Positions 8,901 to 18,268 of a stretch of 64,000 nt of DNA are shown here, piece by piece. The first letter of the stretch is position 1. Each line of letters begins with the position of its first letter. The stretch lies in the NCBI GenBank assembly GCA_943788895.1, contig CALSRZ010000001.1:372001-436000 (forward strand), given 5' to 3'. Origin of the DNA: an uncultured Pseudomonadales bacterium. Lineage in GTDB: Bacteria; Pseudomonadota; Gammaproteobacteria; Pseudomonadales; Porticoccaceae. Made by a program: the position numbers and the translations under genes. The notes under the pieces were generated by a model that searched no databases, was not told the DNA's origin, and saw nothing but the letters and a program-made list of their open reading frames with translations.

Positions 8901-9192
8901 TAGTGCCTGTAGTGACCTTGGCGAAGCGCGAATCTATAAAATTAATCCGTTTACAGTTGCCGGCACTGCAGCAGGTGATAAAAACTATGTAGAGGTTGAG
9001 GGCGGCGGGTTTCTACCACCACCGGTGGGTTTTACGGTAATCATAGAAGTTGAAAACTGTGATGGCGACGGAAATTGCATCACAGAAGAGAAAGCAGTCA
9101 GTGGAATAATGTTCGGCTTCCACGCCGAAGATACTCAGGGTGATCCATTGGGTGTGCGCCGTAAAGTCTGGTGGTATAACGAACGTGACTAG
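5962..9192 (+). CDS. pilY1: PilC/PilY1 family pilus tip adhesin
   Basis: This 1076-residue protein has a Sec signal peptide (cleavage likely near NSA) and an N-terminal von Willebrand A-like domain. That domain begins NVLFVLDNSANWN, where the metal-site motif DxSxS is incomplete, as in many PilY1 proteins. The C-terminal half is the PilY1 beta-propeller domain (PQ-like repeats such as VHGDVIHSQPVV and YFGDTGGQLWRLD). It contains a calcium-loop-like sequence, DRDGNGYSD, at residues 813-821, matching the place where P. aeruginosa PilY1 binds calcium to control retraction. PilY1 is exported with the pilus tip and acts in adhesion and surface sensing. AGGAGG precedes the start. It closes the pilus operon and faces pilR, with only 64 nt between the stop codons. 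Confidence 0.92.
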   Translation: MKLSGLQPLTVLVAAVLAVLSPSLNSADIDIFRTNSENVEAPNVLFVLDNSANWNSNSSGVTKQQIMHEALFKFLDGMKQRFVDNPDFVGINIGILVYSSGNSPKGGKAIQAFLKIESAGSTAIDTIKARLYCNEDAFKGSGAATREAACNAQLSSEWGSVGFDESLFYGSENLPKTNNAPMALAFNEAYLWFAGKPFQAGQQDGSQDDVIDGYDPAAFNGDNYISPIDELACANNYILFISNGGPDSGENNVAESKLNALGGVFSGDPLSTGFHTGEEASWLDEYARYLNTNDINDQEDGKQNVSVYAIDVFEALNSAGEQYDPLTDAEDYKKEFGLTKPDASKHALMYNASAGVGGGDYLIASDADALAAALSDVIDDILEKNSVFAAVSLPVSVNIKGTNENQIYMGIFRPSQKPRWAGNLKLYQIGLDSITGKPILVDGDGAPAEDTGTGFIETDARSFWTATSTYWENIPTLSVKRGSVATSPSDNPDGKEVERGGVAQGLREYIGTGRTVYTCTGACSTLENFATSNSNLSFTDFDAADATEMNKIINWSKGIDLEDADNDDPTDTTDIRPNVHGDVIHSQPVVINYGGNIGPYVFYGSNDGMFHGVKGGVIEKTENSGSKDGEEVWAFTAPEQFKQLKVLYDNTTLTGSFDNKPYFFDGAVGSYVVYDSNNEVSKAIIYLTARRGGDLIYALDVSNPLVPTVKWRKSSTDNGFSEMGQTWSKPTLTKVKVGTTDKVVLMMGLGYDPDVDDGGVASRSQGRGVIVIDAETGADIWQVTSGTVSSPSGTVLTESAMSFSVPSDLAVVDRDGNGYSDRVYFGDTGGQLWRLDIGSSTLGDWKATRLFQFSSGATQRFLNAPDVVESPDGSYDMVIIGSGDREKPVDTTVQNYMLFYRDYDQAGVSTATGALQLSDLAAADTLSGGTLEFDPDQDIVANSKFLKGWYLTFESGEKVVTSALTANETTTFATNVPGINSACSDLGEARIYKINPFTVAGTAAGDKNYVEVEGGGFLPPPVGFTVIIEVENCDGDGNCITEEKAVSGIMFGFHAEDTQGDPLGVRRKVWWYNERD

Positions 9193-9216
9193 CTCTTGAT
9201 GACTAACCTTTCATAA

Positions 9217-9253
9217 CTAGCGCTTAATAAACAGTCCTTTAAACCGGCGCTAG
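9217..9253. terminator. Inverted repeat between the convergent pilY1 and pilR genes
   Basis: CTAGCGC (9217-9223) pairs with GCGCTAG (9247-9253) across a 23-nt loop, and TAA/TTA outside can extend the stem with a bulge. Its position between two converging stops suggests a two-way terminator. There is no T-tract, so the call is weak. Confidence 0.3.
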
Positions 9254-9256
9254 GGG

Positions 9257-10624
9257 TTACTCATCATTGAGCCCTAACTTCTGCAGTCGGTAGCGAATCG
9301 AACGGAAACTAATCCCTAATTTTTTCGCTGCTTCGGTTTTATTCCAGCGCGCCTGTTCGAGGGTATCGAGAAGAATTTCTTTCTCGATTTCCTCAAGATG
9401 ATCATCCAGCGAGCTTATAGGTTCACTGATATTAGATCTTTTCGACAGGCCCAGTCGATCTGACTTTTTTCTCGGTTCTCTGGTCGCTGATAAAGCGCTG
9501 GGATTGAGCTTTAAGTCTTCCAGCTCAATACGATTGTTCTCGCAGAGGGTGGAGGCTCGTTCAAGAATATTTTCCAACTCTCTGACATTGCCGGGAAAGC
9601 TGTAATTGAGCAGCGCATTCATCGCACTGGTTGAAAGACTTATCTGTTCATTGAGTTCCGCGAGCAGATGCTCCGCAAGCAGTTGAATATCTTCCGGCCG
9701 CTGGCGAAGGTTGGGCATATGGATATCAATCACATTGAGCCGGTAAAACAGATCGCTGCGAAAGGCGCCGCGATTCACCGCCTCTTGAAGATCTTTATGG
9801 GTGGCACTTATCAGCCGCACATCGACATCAATTTCACTTTCTGAACCCACCGGCCGAATACGTTTTTCCTGAATGGCGCGCAGTAATTTAACCTGCATAT
9901 CCAGTGGTAGATCGGCCACTTCATCAAGAAATAGCGTTCCGCCATTGGCCGCCTGAAACAGTCCTTTCTTGTCTTCAAAAGCACCGGTAAAACTGCCTTT
10001 GCGATGACCAAAAAATTCCGATTCCATAAGGTTACTGGGGATAGCGCCACAGTTAACCGGCACAAAAGGTGCCGCTCCTCTTGAGCTCTGCCGGTGAATA
10101 GATCGTGCCGCCAACTCTTTACCTGTCCCCGATTCTCCACTGATAAACATCGGCGCCTGACTGCGCGCCACCTTGCTGATCTGTTGGCGAATATCACGCA
10201 TCAGAGAGGAGTCGCCAAGCAGAAGAGGATTATCAACAGTAGCTATTGTTTGAGACTGTGGCGATAGGGTTAAAGCATTGGTGATTAGCGCGCGTAAACG
10301 TGGAAGTTCAACAGGCTTAGACAGAAAGTCGAAGGCACCAAGCTTTAGTGCATCCACCGCCAGATCCACATTGCCATAGGCGGTCAGCACTGCGATCGGT
10401 AGCTCTGGGTAGTTTTTCTGCGTGTAGTCGACCAGTTCGAGGCCGTTGCCATCGGGCAGCCGCATATCGGTTAAGCAGAGATCAAAGGTCTTTTCTTGCA
10501 GTGCGGTCCTAGCTTCTTTTACGGTTTCCACAGCCGTTGAATCTATACCCATCTTTGCAAGTGTCAGCTTTAGTAACTCGCGTAAATCCAGTTCGTCATC
10601 AATGATCAGAACGGTTTTTTTCAT
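9257..10624 (-). CDS. pilR: NtrC-family response regulator PilR
   Basis: The domain order is receiver, AAA+ and Fis-type helix-turn-helix. The receiver has an IDDE acidic pair and the phosphorylated Asp in LCLTDMRLPDG (residue 53 from this start). The sigma54-interacting AAA+ domain has Walker A GESGTGKE and a GAFTGA-type loop reading GSFTGA. The DNA-binding end reads ISFRSIRYRLQKLGL. With PilS it activates RpoN-dependent pilin transcription. I prefer ATG 10624 (MKKTVLI), which has AAGGA nine bases upstream; ATG 10633 sits directly against that AAGGA. It overlaps the end of pilS by 26 nt. The GAFTGA alanine is replaced by serine, which some NtrC-type proteins share. Confidence 0.93.
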   Translation of the reverse strand: MKKTVLIIDDELDLRELLKLTLAKMGIDSTAVETVKEARTALQEKTFDLCLTDMRLPDGNGLELVDYTQKNYPELPIAVLTAYGNVDLAVDALKLGAFDFLSKPVELPRLRALITNALTLSPQSQTIATVDNPLLLGDSSLMRDIRQQISKVARSQAPMFISGESGTGKELAARSIHRQSSRGAAPFVPVNCGAIPSNLMESEFFGHRKGSFTGAFEDKKGLFQAANGGTLFLDEVADLPLDMQVKLLRAIQEKRIRPVGSESEIDVDVRLISATHKDLQEAVNRGAFRSDLFYRLNVIDIHMPNLRQRPEDIQLLAEHLLAELNEQISLSTSAMNALLNYSFPGNVRELENILERASTLCENNRIELEDLKLNPSALSATREPRKKSDRLGLSKRSNISEPISSLDDHLEEIEKEILLDTLEQARWNKTEAAKKLGISFRSIRYRLQKLGLNDE

Positions 10625-12275
10625 TAGCTGCATTCCTTGGCAGTTGCTTGGCCGGGTCGGAAAATACTATTTGAAAATAGTGCTCTGACGGGCCCCTGTA
10701 TACATAGCTTAGTGTAGCGAAGTTGATTTCACAAAGTTCCCGGGCAATGTACAGACCGAGTCCGGTACCCTGATTTTCAGTGGTAAAAAACGGCTCGAAA
10801 ATTTTATTTCTATTCTCACTGCTAACCCCCGATCCGCGGTCGTAAATTTTCAGCATCGCCAGATCCATATCCTGTTGGTAATCAAATTTAATCGCCGCCC
10901 ATGGCGCGCCGGACTGCAACTCGGAATGGCGCAGGGCGTTTTCCAGTAAATTTGTCAGTACCTGTTGCAGTTGGCTGCTATCAAAAGGTGCAGAGACAGA
11001 CTGTGCAGAATGGTCGATCTCAATACAGGGATTATCGAACTGTTTACTCTCCTCGAGATGAGTTTTACTCAGCAGGCAGTTTTCATGGATATTGGCGATC
11101 TCAATTTGCGGGGTCTTCTGGCGCGACAGCTGCAATATATCCCGCACCAGTTTGTCGACTCTGGTGCTATGTCTTAGCACCACATCAACCAGCTTTTGAT
11201 CCTGCTCTGCTAGGCGCGATTCATTGAGCAGTTGCGCAGCATGACTGATAGCGCCGAGGGGATTGCGCACCTCGTGGGCAATACTCGAGGTCAGCTGCCC
11301 CAGGGAACTGTTCTTTAGCTGTTGGGCATGTTGCGACAGGGTGCGGGCATCCTCGATAAACATAATGGTATCCCGAATGTTGTCGCCAATGTTGTCGCCG
11401 ATGATTTCACTAAAGCTGATCTGCAGTGGAATATCAGAACTGGATGCCTGATAGGTGGGCAGCTGTCTGTGGGGATTGGCCTCCCAGTTTCGGTAGTAGT
11501 TGATCAGGGTCGACATCTGTGTCAGTGAGTCACCGCGGGCGAGTAGCTTCTCGCCATCGACAGATCCAAGTAAAAGAGAAGCGCGTTCATTGAGCTGTTC
11601 GATACGAAAGGCGCGATCAAAAACAACAATCCCGGTAAGCATCTTATTGATCACTAGATCATTCAGTTGCTGAAGTCTTGTGGCGGCCTGAGCCTCGGTT
11701 TTGGCTAGCTCTTGAGCAATGGTTAGACGCTTGTTGAGGAAGATAAAAATAACCGCTGTGGCAAATAGCAAAATGCCAAAAATACCACTGCGGACAACTC
11801 CGGACTCATCGCCACTGCTGAGCAAAAATTCCGAGAGACTGACAGAGACTGGAATAAAGCTGGCGATAGCCACCATAGACAGCGCCAGCAGGGTACGCAA
11901 AAAAGTCGCAGACGCAGCGACAGTTACCATCAGCAGATATGCCACAGAGCCGGCTAGGCCGCCGGAGGCATGGGTCATTAGATTGATCGCGATAATATCG
12001 ATCAGCAACATGGCAAACAGCGCTGTCTCGCTCGGCTGCCAACGCTTTAGATAAAACAGCGGCAGACTGATCAGGTTAATGCCTATATAAGCAGAGGCGG
12101 TCAGAGAGAAGAGCGAGGGGTTATCACTGCCTAGATAGGTGGGGGCAAAGTCAAACTGCACTAGCCATAAGAGCAGGCAGGATAGAAATAGACGGTAACT
12201 GGCATAGAGTCGCAGCAGTCTTGGCGATGATGGTGATGATAAGGGGAAGTGGTCGTCGAGGCTGGCCAGCTGCAT
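10599..12275 (-). CDS. pilS: Sensor histidine kinase PilS
   Basis: The N-terminal 170 or so residues hold about six membrane helices, as in Pseudomonas PilS. A coiled linker and a PAS-like region follow. The HisKA motif SSIAHEVRNPLGAISHAAQLL has its phosphorylated His at residue 334 from this start. An HATPase domain follows (N box LENALRHS, G box GTGLGLYIARELCE). PilS senses pilin levels in the membrane and phosphorylates PilR. I prefer ATG 12275, which has GGAG eight bases upstream; ATG 12293 would add six residues but has no clear ribosome site. The gene is 61 nt after nadE with this start. The repeated GDNIGDNIRD stretch before the HisKA domain is a local 12-bp duplication. Confidence 0.92.
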   Translation of the reverse strand: MQLASLDDHFPLSSPSSPRLLRLYASYRLFLSCLLLWLVQFDFAPTYLGSDNPSLFSLTASAYIGINLISLPLFYLKRWQPSETALFAMLLIDIIAINLMTHASGGLAGSVAYLLMVTVAASATFLRTLLALSMVAIASFIPVSVSLSEFLLSSGDESGVVRSGIFGILLFATAVIFIFLNKRLTIAQELAKTEAQAATRLQQLNDLVINKMLTGIVVFDRAFRIEQLNERASLLLGSVDGEKLLARGDSLTQMSTLINYYRNWEANPHRQLPTYQASSSDIPLQISFSEIIGDNIGDNIRDTIMFIEDARTLSQHAQQLKNSSLGQLTSSIAHEVRNPLGAISHAAQLLNESRLAEQDQKLVDVVLRHSTRVDKLVRDILQLSRQKTPQIEIANIHENCLLSKTHLEESKQFDNPCIEIDHSAQSVSAPFDSSQLQQVLTNLLENALRHSELQSGAPWAAIKFDYQQDMDLAMLKIYDRGSGVSSENRNKIFEPFFTTENQGTGLGLYIARELCEINFATLSYVYRGPSEHYFQIVFSDPAKQLPRNAANEKNRSDH

Positions 12276-12336
12276 GCTAAAATCTCCATCCAAATTGGAG
12301 TTTAACTCTTCACAGGGCGGTTGCTGTTAGTCAGCT

Positions 12337-13170
12337 CTAGTCGTAAATAGTCGCTATCGGCAAACGCTTGTGTTGAGTCTTTGTATAGATGGCAATCAGC
12401 CGTTCCTCAGCCGCCTTGCTCACCGGTTTATTCTCAAGAAAATCATCAATATCATCGTAACTGAGGCCCAGCACAGACTCATCAGTCTTTTGCGGCATCA
12501 GGCACTCGAGATCCGCAGTGGGTGTCTTGTCTACCAGAGTTTCCGGAGCACCCATGGTTTTAGCCAGCAGGCGAACCTGGCGCTTACTTAAACCAAACAG
12601 CGGTGCCAGATCGCAGGCACCGTCACCAAACTTAGTATAGAAGCCGGTAATGTTTTCTGCCGAATGATCTGTACCCAGAACCAAACCGCCCAAAATGCCG
12701 GCAATCTCATATTGAGAGACCATACGTGCGCGAGCCTTAACATTACCCTTGGCGAAATCCGTCGCTTCGTCATGTAGCGCATGCAGCTTATTTTCCGCCA
12801 GCGTCGCGCAGACATTTTCGTGAATAGCATCGGCGCCGGGTTTGATATTGACCGTCAGGCTTTGGCTCGGCTGGATAAATGTCAGGGCAACCTGCGCATC
12901 ATCCTCATCCATCTGTACGCCGTAGGGAAGGCGCACGGCAACAAACTGATAGTCGCTGCAACCCTTTTCGGTGTTCAATTGCTCTACGGAAAGCTGCGCA
13001 AGGCGGCCACATGTTGAGGAATCAACGCCGCCGCTAATGCCCAGCACCAGCGTTTTACAGCCGGAGGCGAGCAGTTGGTTTTTGATAAAGGTGGTGCGGC
13101 GGTCGATCTCAAAATGCGCGTCTATTTCACTGAGCACGCGCATCTCTTTAATAATATCTGCTTTATTCAT
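12337..13170 (-). CDS. nadE: Ammonia-dependent NAD synthetase NadE
   Basis: The 277-residue protein carries the ATP pyrophosphatase P-loop SGGVDS at residues 46-51 and the downstream NVKARARM and [18 protein letters not shown] motifs. It makes NAD from nicotinate adenine dinucleotide with ammonia. It lacks the glutaminase domain of the long form; its length fits the E. coli type. It lies 32 nt downstream of bamD on the same strand and 61 nt upstream of pilS, so bamD-nadE-pilS-pilR could be read together. No strong ribosome site precedes the ATG. Confidence 0.93.
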   Translation of the reverse strand: MNKADIIKEMRVLSEIDAHFEIDRRTTFIKNQLLASGCKTLVLGISGGVDSSTCGRLAQLSVEQLNTEKGCSDYQFVAVRLPYGVQMDEDDAQVALTFIQPSQSLTVNIKPGADAIHENVCATLAENKLHALHDEATDFAKGNVKARARMVSQYEIAGILGGLVLGTDHSAENITGFYTKFGDGACDLAPLFGLSKRQVRLLAKTMGAPETLVDKTPTADLECLMPQKTDESVLGLSYDDIDDFLENKPVSKAAEERLIAIYTKTQHKRLPIATIYD

Positions 13171-13202
13171 CGAGGTTAAAACCAGTCTTTAAAGGGTTAA
13201 CA

Positions 13203-14207
13203 CTAGTCCATTAGTCCAAAAGTAAGCCAGCTCCAGATAGAGCGTGAGTCTTTCTGCTGTTTGTCCTGTTCTTCATCCTTATCAATAATCAGTTCAGCAT
13301 CGCGAACGGATTTATTGAAAACCTCACGGGTATCAAATGCTGGAGGCTGAACACGATCGATCAAGCCCAGGGTGATTTTACCCATAAGGGCATTTTCGTT
13401 GCCGACCAGGCGCTTATCAAAATCAAAAACGCCATTCTTATCTAGAGAGGGATGCTCAGGATAATTGGCGGCCAGTACCTGAACTGCATTGTTAGACAGC
13501 TCCTGCATGCCGAGCATCATATAGCCCTGGGCCATTACCGCCAGACCATCTGGTACAGCCGGAGTCTGTTGGAAGTTTTCCACCACAAAGCGACCGCGGT
13601 TGGCGGCAGCTAGATAGGCCTTACGTGAGAAATAATAGTTAGCTACATGAATCTCGGCGCGAGCCAACTGATTGCGCAGATTGACCAGGCGCTTGCGCGC
13701 ATCCGCCGCATAGGGGCTTTTAGGAAAACGGGTCAGAAACTCAGAGAGCGTGCCAAAGGCACTGCGCGCCGAGCCAATATCGCGCTTTGAATTATCAGTG
13801 GGTAGAAAGCTATCGAAAAAGCCGGAAGCCTGGGATATCTCAGACAGGCCTTTTAAATAGTAGGCGTAGTCAACATTAACATGCTGGGGGTGGAGACGGA
13901 TAAAGCGCTCCGCAGAGGCAATGCTCGAAGTGTAATCAGCAGATTTGTAATGGGCGTAAATCAGTTCCAGCTGCGCCTGCTCGGCATATTTGCCAAACGG
14001 AAACTGCGACTCCAGCAGTTGAAGATTACTGATCGCCAGCGTCCAGTTACCTGAGTTAAGGCTGGTCTGGATTTTTTCGTAAAAATCCCGCTCGGTGAAA
14101 TCTTCAGTGACTTCTTCAGTAGGTTCCTCATCGCTCGATCCCAGCCATGAGCAACCAGAGATAAACGTTAAACTCATTAACAGCAAAATAATTGACGCGT
14201 TTTTCAT
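13203..14207 (-). CDS. bamD: Outer membrane assembly lipoprotein BamD
   Basis: The product has a lipoprotein signal peptide (MKNASIILLLMSLTFISGC, lipobox ISGC) and TPR-like repeats, including FYEKIQTSLNSGNW and FPFGKYAEQAQLELIYAHYK, as in BamD/ComL. At 334 residues it is longer than the E. coli form, about the size of pseudomonad homologues, with a charged C-terminal tail (DKDEEQDKQQKD). BamD is an essential part of the BAM complex that inserts beta-barrel proteins. It is divergent from rluD, as in Pseudomonas; the 177 bp between them must hold both promoters, but no convincing pair of hexamers stood out. GGGA lies seven bases before the ATG. Confidence 0.92.
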   Translation of the reverse strand: MKNASIILLLMSLTFISGCSWLGSSDEEPTEEVTEDFTERDFYEKIQTSLNSGNWTLAISNLQLLESQFPFGKYAEQAQLELIYAHYKSADYTSSIASAERFIRLHPQHVNVDYAYYLKGLSEISQASGFFDSFLPTDNSKRDIGSARSAFGTLSEFLTRFPKSPYAADARKRLVNLRNQLARAEIHVANYYFSRKAYLAAANRGRFVVENFQQTPAVPDGLAVMAQGYMMLGMQELSNNAVQVLAANYPEHPSLDKNGVFDFDKRLVGNENALMGKITLGLIDRVQPPAFDTREVFNKSVRDAELIIDKDEEQDKQQKDSRSIWSWLTFGLMD

Positions 14208-14384
14208 GTAATATTCCCAGCTTGAGATGCGGTTGACTCAATAGTCGATGTAATCGTGCATTTAACCACACAGCCTGCCTTAAACCAATCTGTGCGGTTA
14301 ATTTCACGCCCGCGATTTATGACAACATGTTTTGCCCTATAGCGGCATTCGAATTAAAAATATTCTAGTTTAGGAACAGCAAGT

Positions 14385-15350
14385 TTGACTGATTTTATTG
14401 ACCACATTGAACAAAAAGCTACAGTAGCCACTGAAGACTGCGGGCGCAGACTGGATCAAATCGCCGCCGAACTGTTTCCGGAATTCTCTCGCTCGCGACT
14501 GCAGCAGTGGATCAAATCCGGTGATCTTCAGGTCAATGGTCAGCAACTGCCGCCCAAGCAAAAGCTGCTCGGCGGTGAACAGCTATCGATTTCCACCCAG
14601 CTAAAAGCCGAGGGCGACTGGCAGGCAGAAGATATTCCCCTCAATATAGTCTTCGAAGATGACCATATTATTGTGATCAACAAGCCAACTAACTTTGTCG
14701 TGCACCCGGCCGCCGGCAATCGCGATGGCACCCTGCTCAATGCATTGTTATTTCACTTTCCACAGCTGGCATCGGTACCGCGCGCCGGAATAGTCCATCG
14801 ACTCGACAAAGACACCACCGGCTTAATGGTCGTCGCCAAAACCCTTGCCGCCCATACAGATCTGGTTGCCCAGCTGCAGGCGCGAAGCGTTAGCCGTGAA
14901 TATGAAGCCGTCGTCAGCGGCGTGATGACCGGCGGTGGCTGTGTCGATCAGCCAATTGGCCGTCACCCCAAACAGCGCGTAAAAATGGCTGTTGTCCGCG
15001 ATGGCAAAGAAGCCCGAACCCACTATAAAGTTCTTCAGCGCTTTGACGGGCATACCTATATCCGCCTTAAGCTGGAGACCGGCCGTACCCACCAGATACG
15101 CGTGCATATGGCCAGTATCAAATTTCCAATTGTTGGCGACGATGTCTACGGTGGTCGCTTCCGTATCCATAAAGGCGTCTCAGATCAGTTGCGTGAGACC
15201 CTTCAGAGTTTTGATCGCCAGGCACTCCACGCCCGCGAGCTGGGACTGGTTCATCCCCATACGGGTGAGTTTGTCAGCTGGAAGACAGAACTTCCCGAAG
15301 ATATGCAAAATCTACTTGCAGCCTTAAACCAAGAGCAAGAGAAAGCGTAA
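14385..15350 (+). CDS. rluD: 23S rRNA pseudouridine synthase RluD
   Basis: The 321-residue protein has an N-terminal S4 RNA-binding domain (RLDQIAAELFPEFSRSRLQQW) and an RsuA/RluA catalytic domain with HRLDKDTTGLMVVAKT, in which Asp141 is the catalytic residue. RluD modifies U1911, U1915 and U1917 of 23S rRNA. Translation seems to start at TTG 14385 with AGGA about nine bases upstream; no in-frame ATG lies near. pgeF follows after 13 nt with an AAGGAGAGGG site, which is the usual pairing. Confidence 0.92.
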   Translation: MTDFIDHIEQKATVATEDCGRRLDQIAAELFPEFSRSRLQQWIKSGDLQVNGQQLPPKQKLLGGEQLSISTQLKAEGDWQAEDIPLNIVFEDDHIIVINKPTNFVVHPAAGNRDGTLLNALLFHFPQLASVPRAGIVHRLDKDTTGLMVVAKTLAAHTDLVAQLQARSVSREYEAVVSGVMTGGGCVDQPIGRHPKQRVKMAVVRDGKEARTHYKVLQRFDGHTYIRLKLETGRTHQIRVHMASIKFPIVGDDVYGGRFRIHKGVSDQLRETLQSFDRQALHARELGLVHPHTGEFVSWKTELPEDMQNLLAALNQEQEKA

Positions 15351-15363
15351 AAGGAGAGGGCAG

Positions 15364-16125
15364 ATGGCAGAGAATTTCCTGATTCCCGACTGGCCAGCGC
15401 CAGCGCAGGTTAAGTCTGCGATTATCCTGCGCAGTGGCGGCTGTAGTCGCGCACCCTTTGAGAGCAATAATCTGGCCCTGCATGTGGAGGACAATGCGTC
15501 AGATGTGCAGAAAAATCGCGACGGCCTTGTCGATAGTCTCGCACTGCCTGCCCAGCCCCTGTGGCTGAATCAATGCCATGGCACTGATCTGGTTTATGTG
15601 CCGCAAGCTTCACAGGCCGCCAGCGCCGATGGTAGTTACAGCGATACAGCCAATACAGTCTGTGCCATTTTAACCGCTGACTGTCTGCCGGTACTGTTCT
15701 GCAATCAATCCGGCAGCCAGGTTGCCGCAGCCCATGCCGGCTGGCGGGGACTTTGTGGCGGCATATTGCGAAAAACCGTTGCCACCTTTAAGCATTCCCC
15801 GGATCAGGTTATGGCCTATCTGGGTCCAGCGATAGGCCCGCAGGTATTTGAAGTGGGTGCCGAAGTCCTGCAGGCGTTTCTCCACAGTGCGCAAAATGCA
15901 CAGCATAATCAGGCGGTAATAGCAGCCTTTAAAGCCGTTGATGGCAGTGCCGATAAATATCTTGCCGACCTCTATGCCCTGGCGCGCGCGGAATTAGCCG
16001 CCTCTGGTGTCATCGAGATCTACGGTGGAAACTACTGCAGTTACTCTGATAGTGAACGCTTTTATTCGTTTAGACGCGAGCCAAAAACCGGCCGCAACGC
16101 CTCGCTGGTTTGGCTGCAGAGTTAA
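15364..16125 (+). CDS. pgeF: Multicopper/purine nucleoside phosphorylase-like protein PgeF (YfiH)
   Basis: The 253-residue product shows the YfiH/LACC1 family motifs: NQCHGTDLVYVP, LTADCLPVLF, AAAHAGWRGLCGGI, AYLGPAIGPQVFEVG and YSDSERFYSFRRE. The Cys and His residues in the second and third motifs form the zinc site. Family members act as purine nucleoside phosphorylase/adenosine deaminase, and E. coli YfiH also corrects misincorporated serine in peptidoglycan precursors. It follows rluD after 13 nt behind a strong ribosome site. The gap after it carries the rplU promoter. Confidence 0.9.
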   Translation: MAENFLIPDWPAPAQVKSAIILRSGGCSRAPFESNNLALHVEDNASDVQKNRDGLVDSLALPAQPLWLNQCHGTDLVYVPQASQAASADGSYSDTANTVCAILTADCLPVLFCNQSGSQVAAAHAGWRGLCGGILRKTVATFKHSPDQVMAYLGPAIGPQVFEVGAEVLQAFLHSAQNAQHNQAVIAAFKAVDGSADKYLADLYALARAELAASGVIEIYGGNYCSYSDSERFYSFRREPKTGRNASLVWLQS

Positions 16126-16172
16126 GCTGCAACCGCGCTTTCATATTCCTTGTATTTTCCCTGTTTAAACAC

Positions 16173-16201
16173 TTGATAACAGTAGGGTGTTCCATTAGAA
16201 T
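16173..16201 (+). promoter_or_regulatory. Sigma70-type promoter of rplU-rpmA
   Basis: TTGATA (16173-16178) and TAGAAT (16196-16201) are separated by exactly 17 bp. They lie about 95 bp before the rplU start. Transcription would begin near 16208. Confidence 0.75.
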
Positions 16202-16207
16202 TGCCGC

Positions 16208-16296
16208 CCTCTCGCAGGGGCTATTGGCTCCAGGATAGTAAGCGACGGAATTTGGCCTCTACGTACCGTGTGGCCACCATAAATTTGGAGCAGAAC
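16208..16296 (+). promoter_or_regulatory. Possible structured mRNA leader of rplU
   Basis: Given the promoter at 16173, the leader would be about 89 nt. It can form CCCT/AGGG around 16207-16219 and TGGCC (16253-16257) with GGCCA (16272-16276) over a 14-nt loop. The second hairpin ends eight bases before the TTTGGAG ribosome site (16284-16290). Such a leader could serve autoregulation by a ribosomal protein. That is inference. Confidence 0.3.
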
Positions 16297-16611
16297 ATGT
16301 ACGCAGTAATCAAAAGTGGCGGAAAGCAGCATCGAGTTGTCGAGGGTGAGACCTTACTACTGGAGAAGCTTGATCTGGCGACTGGTGATAATATCGATTT
16401 TGAAGAAGTCTTGATGGTCGGCGAAGGTGCTGAAGTCAAGATTGGTGCCCCTCATGTAGAGGGCAGTAAAGTGAGCGCTGAGATTATCTCTCACGGTCGT
16501 GGTGACAAAGTGAATATCATTAAATTCCGTCGTCGCAAGCACTCGCGCACCCAACAGGGCCACAGACAGTGGTATACAGAAGTTAAGATTACTGGCATCA
16601 ACGCCGGATAA
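16297..16611 (+). CDS. rplU: 50S ribosomal protein L21
   Basis: The 104-residue protein begins [17 protein letters not shown] and carries the basic stretch [22 protein letters not shown], both diagnostic of bacterial L21. The frame is open from 16201, but ATG 16297 gives the conserved N-terminus and has TTTGGAG upstream. L21 binds 23S rRNA together with L20. rpmA follows after 18 nt, the usual partner. Confidence 0.97.
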   Translation: MYAVIKSGGKQHRVVEGETLLLEKLDLATGDNIDFEEVLMVGEGAEVKIGAPHVEGSKVSAEIISHGRGDKVNIIKFRRRKHSRTQQGHRQWYTEVKITGINAG

Positions 16612-16629
16612 TTCTAAGAGGATATAGCA

Positions 16630-16887
16630 ATGGCTCACAAGAAAGCTGGTGGTAGTACTAAGAACGGTCGCGATTCAGAAAGTAAACGCCTTGGTGTCAA
16701 GGTGTATGGCGGCCAGGAAATCAATGCAGGCAGCATTATTGTTCGTCAGCGTGGAACCAAATTCCACCCAGGCAACAACGTCGGCATGGGTAAAGATCAC
16801 ACATTGTTCGCCACCTCAGAAGGTGTTGTGCAGTTCGTGACTAAAGGCCCGCTAAACCGCAAGTATGCAGAAGTGGTATCCGCGTAA
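16630..16887 (+). CDS. rpmA: 50S ribosomal protein L27
   Basis: The 85-residue product begins [19 protein letters not shown], the conserved L27 N-terminal arm that reaches the peptidyl transferase centre, and continues with [10 protein letters not shown] and [21 protein letters not shown]. It has the short gammaproteobacterial N-terminus, without the cleaved extension of Firmicutes. An AAGAGGA site precedes the ATG. A strong terminator lies 19 nt after the stop. Confidence 0.97.
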   Translation: MAHKKAGGSTKNGRDSESKRLGVKVYGGQEINAGSIIVRQRGTKFHPGNNVGMGKDHTLFATSEGVVQFVTKGPLNRKYAEVVSA

Positions 16888-16905
16888 CCTATACCTCTTC
16901 AGTTT

Positions 16906-16932
16906 AAAAAGCCCCTACGCGGGGCTTTTTTT
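16906..16932 (+). terminator. Intrinsic terminator of the rplU-rpmA unit
   Basis: AAAAAGCCCC (16906-16915) pairs with GGGGCTTTTT after a TACGC loop and is followed by a run of seven T (16926-16932). The A-tract on the other side could let it work in both directions. Confidence 0.9.
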
Positions 16933-16945
16933 ATGGGCGGCTTTT

Positions 16946-16975
16946 ATTGGCCGGGCACTTATTGGCCGGGCACTT
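16946..16975. repeat. Perfect 15-bp tandem duplication
   Basis: ATTGGCCGGGCACTT occurs twice in direct succession (16946-16960, 16961-16975) between the rpmA terminator and obg. It looks like a small slippage duplication; no function is apparent. Confidence 0.85.
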
Positions 16976-17026
16976 TTTCAAAAGAGCATTTCACACGAAA
17001 ATGACACAACCTACTGGCAACTGTAA

Positions 17027-18262
<1,236 letters not shown>

Positions 18263-18268
18263 ACGAGC

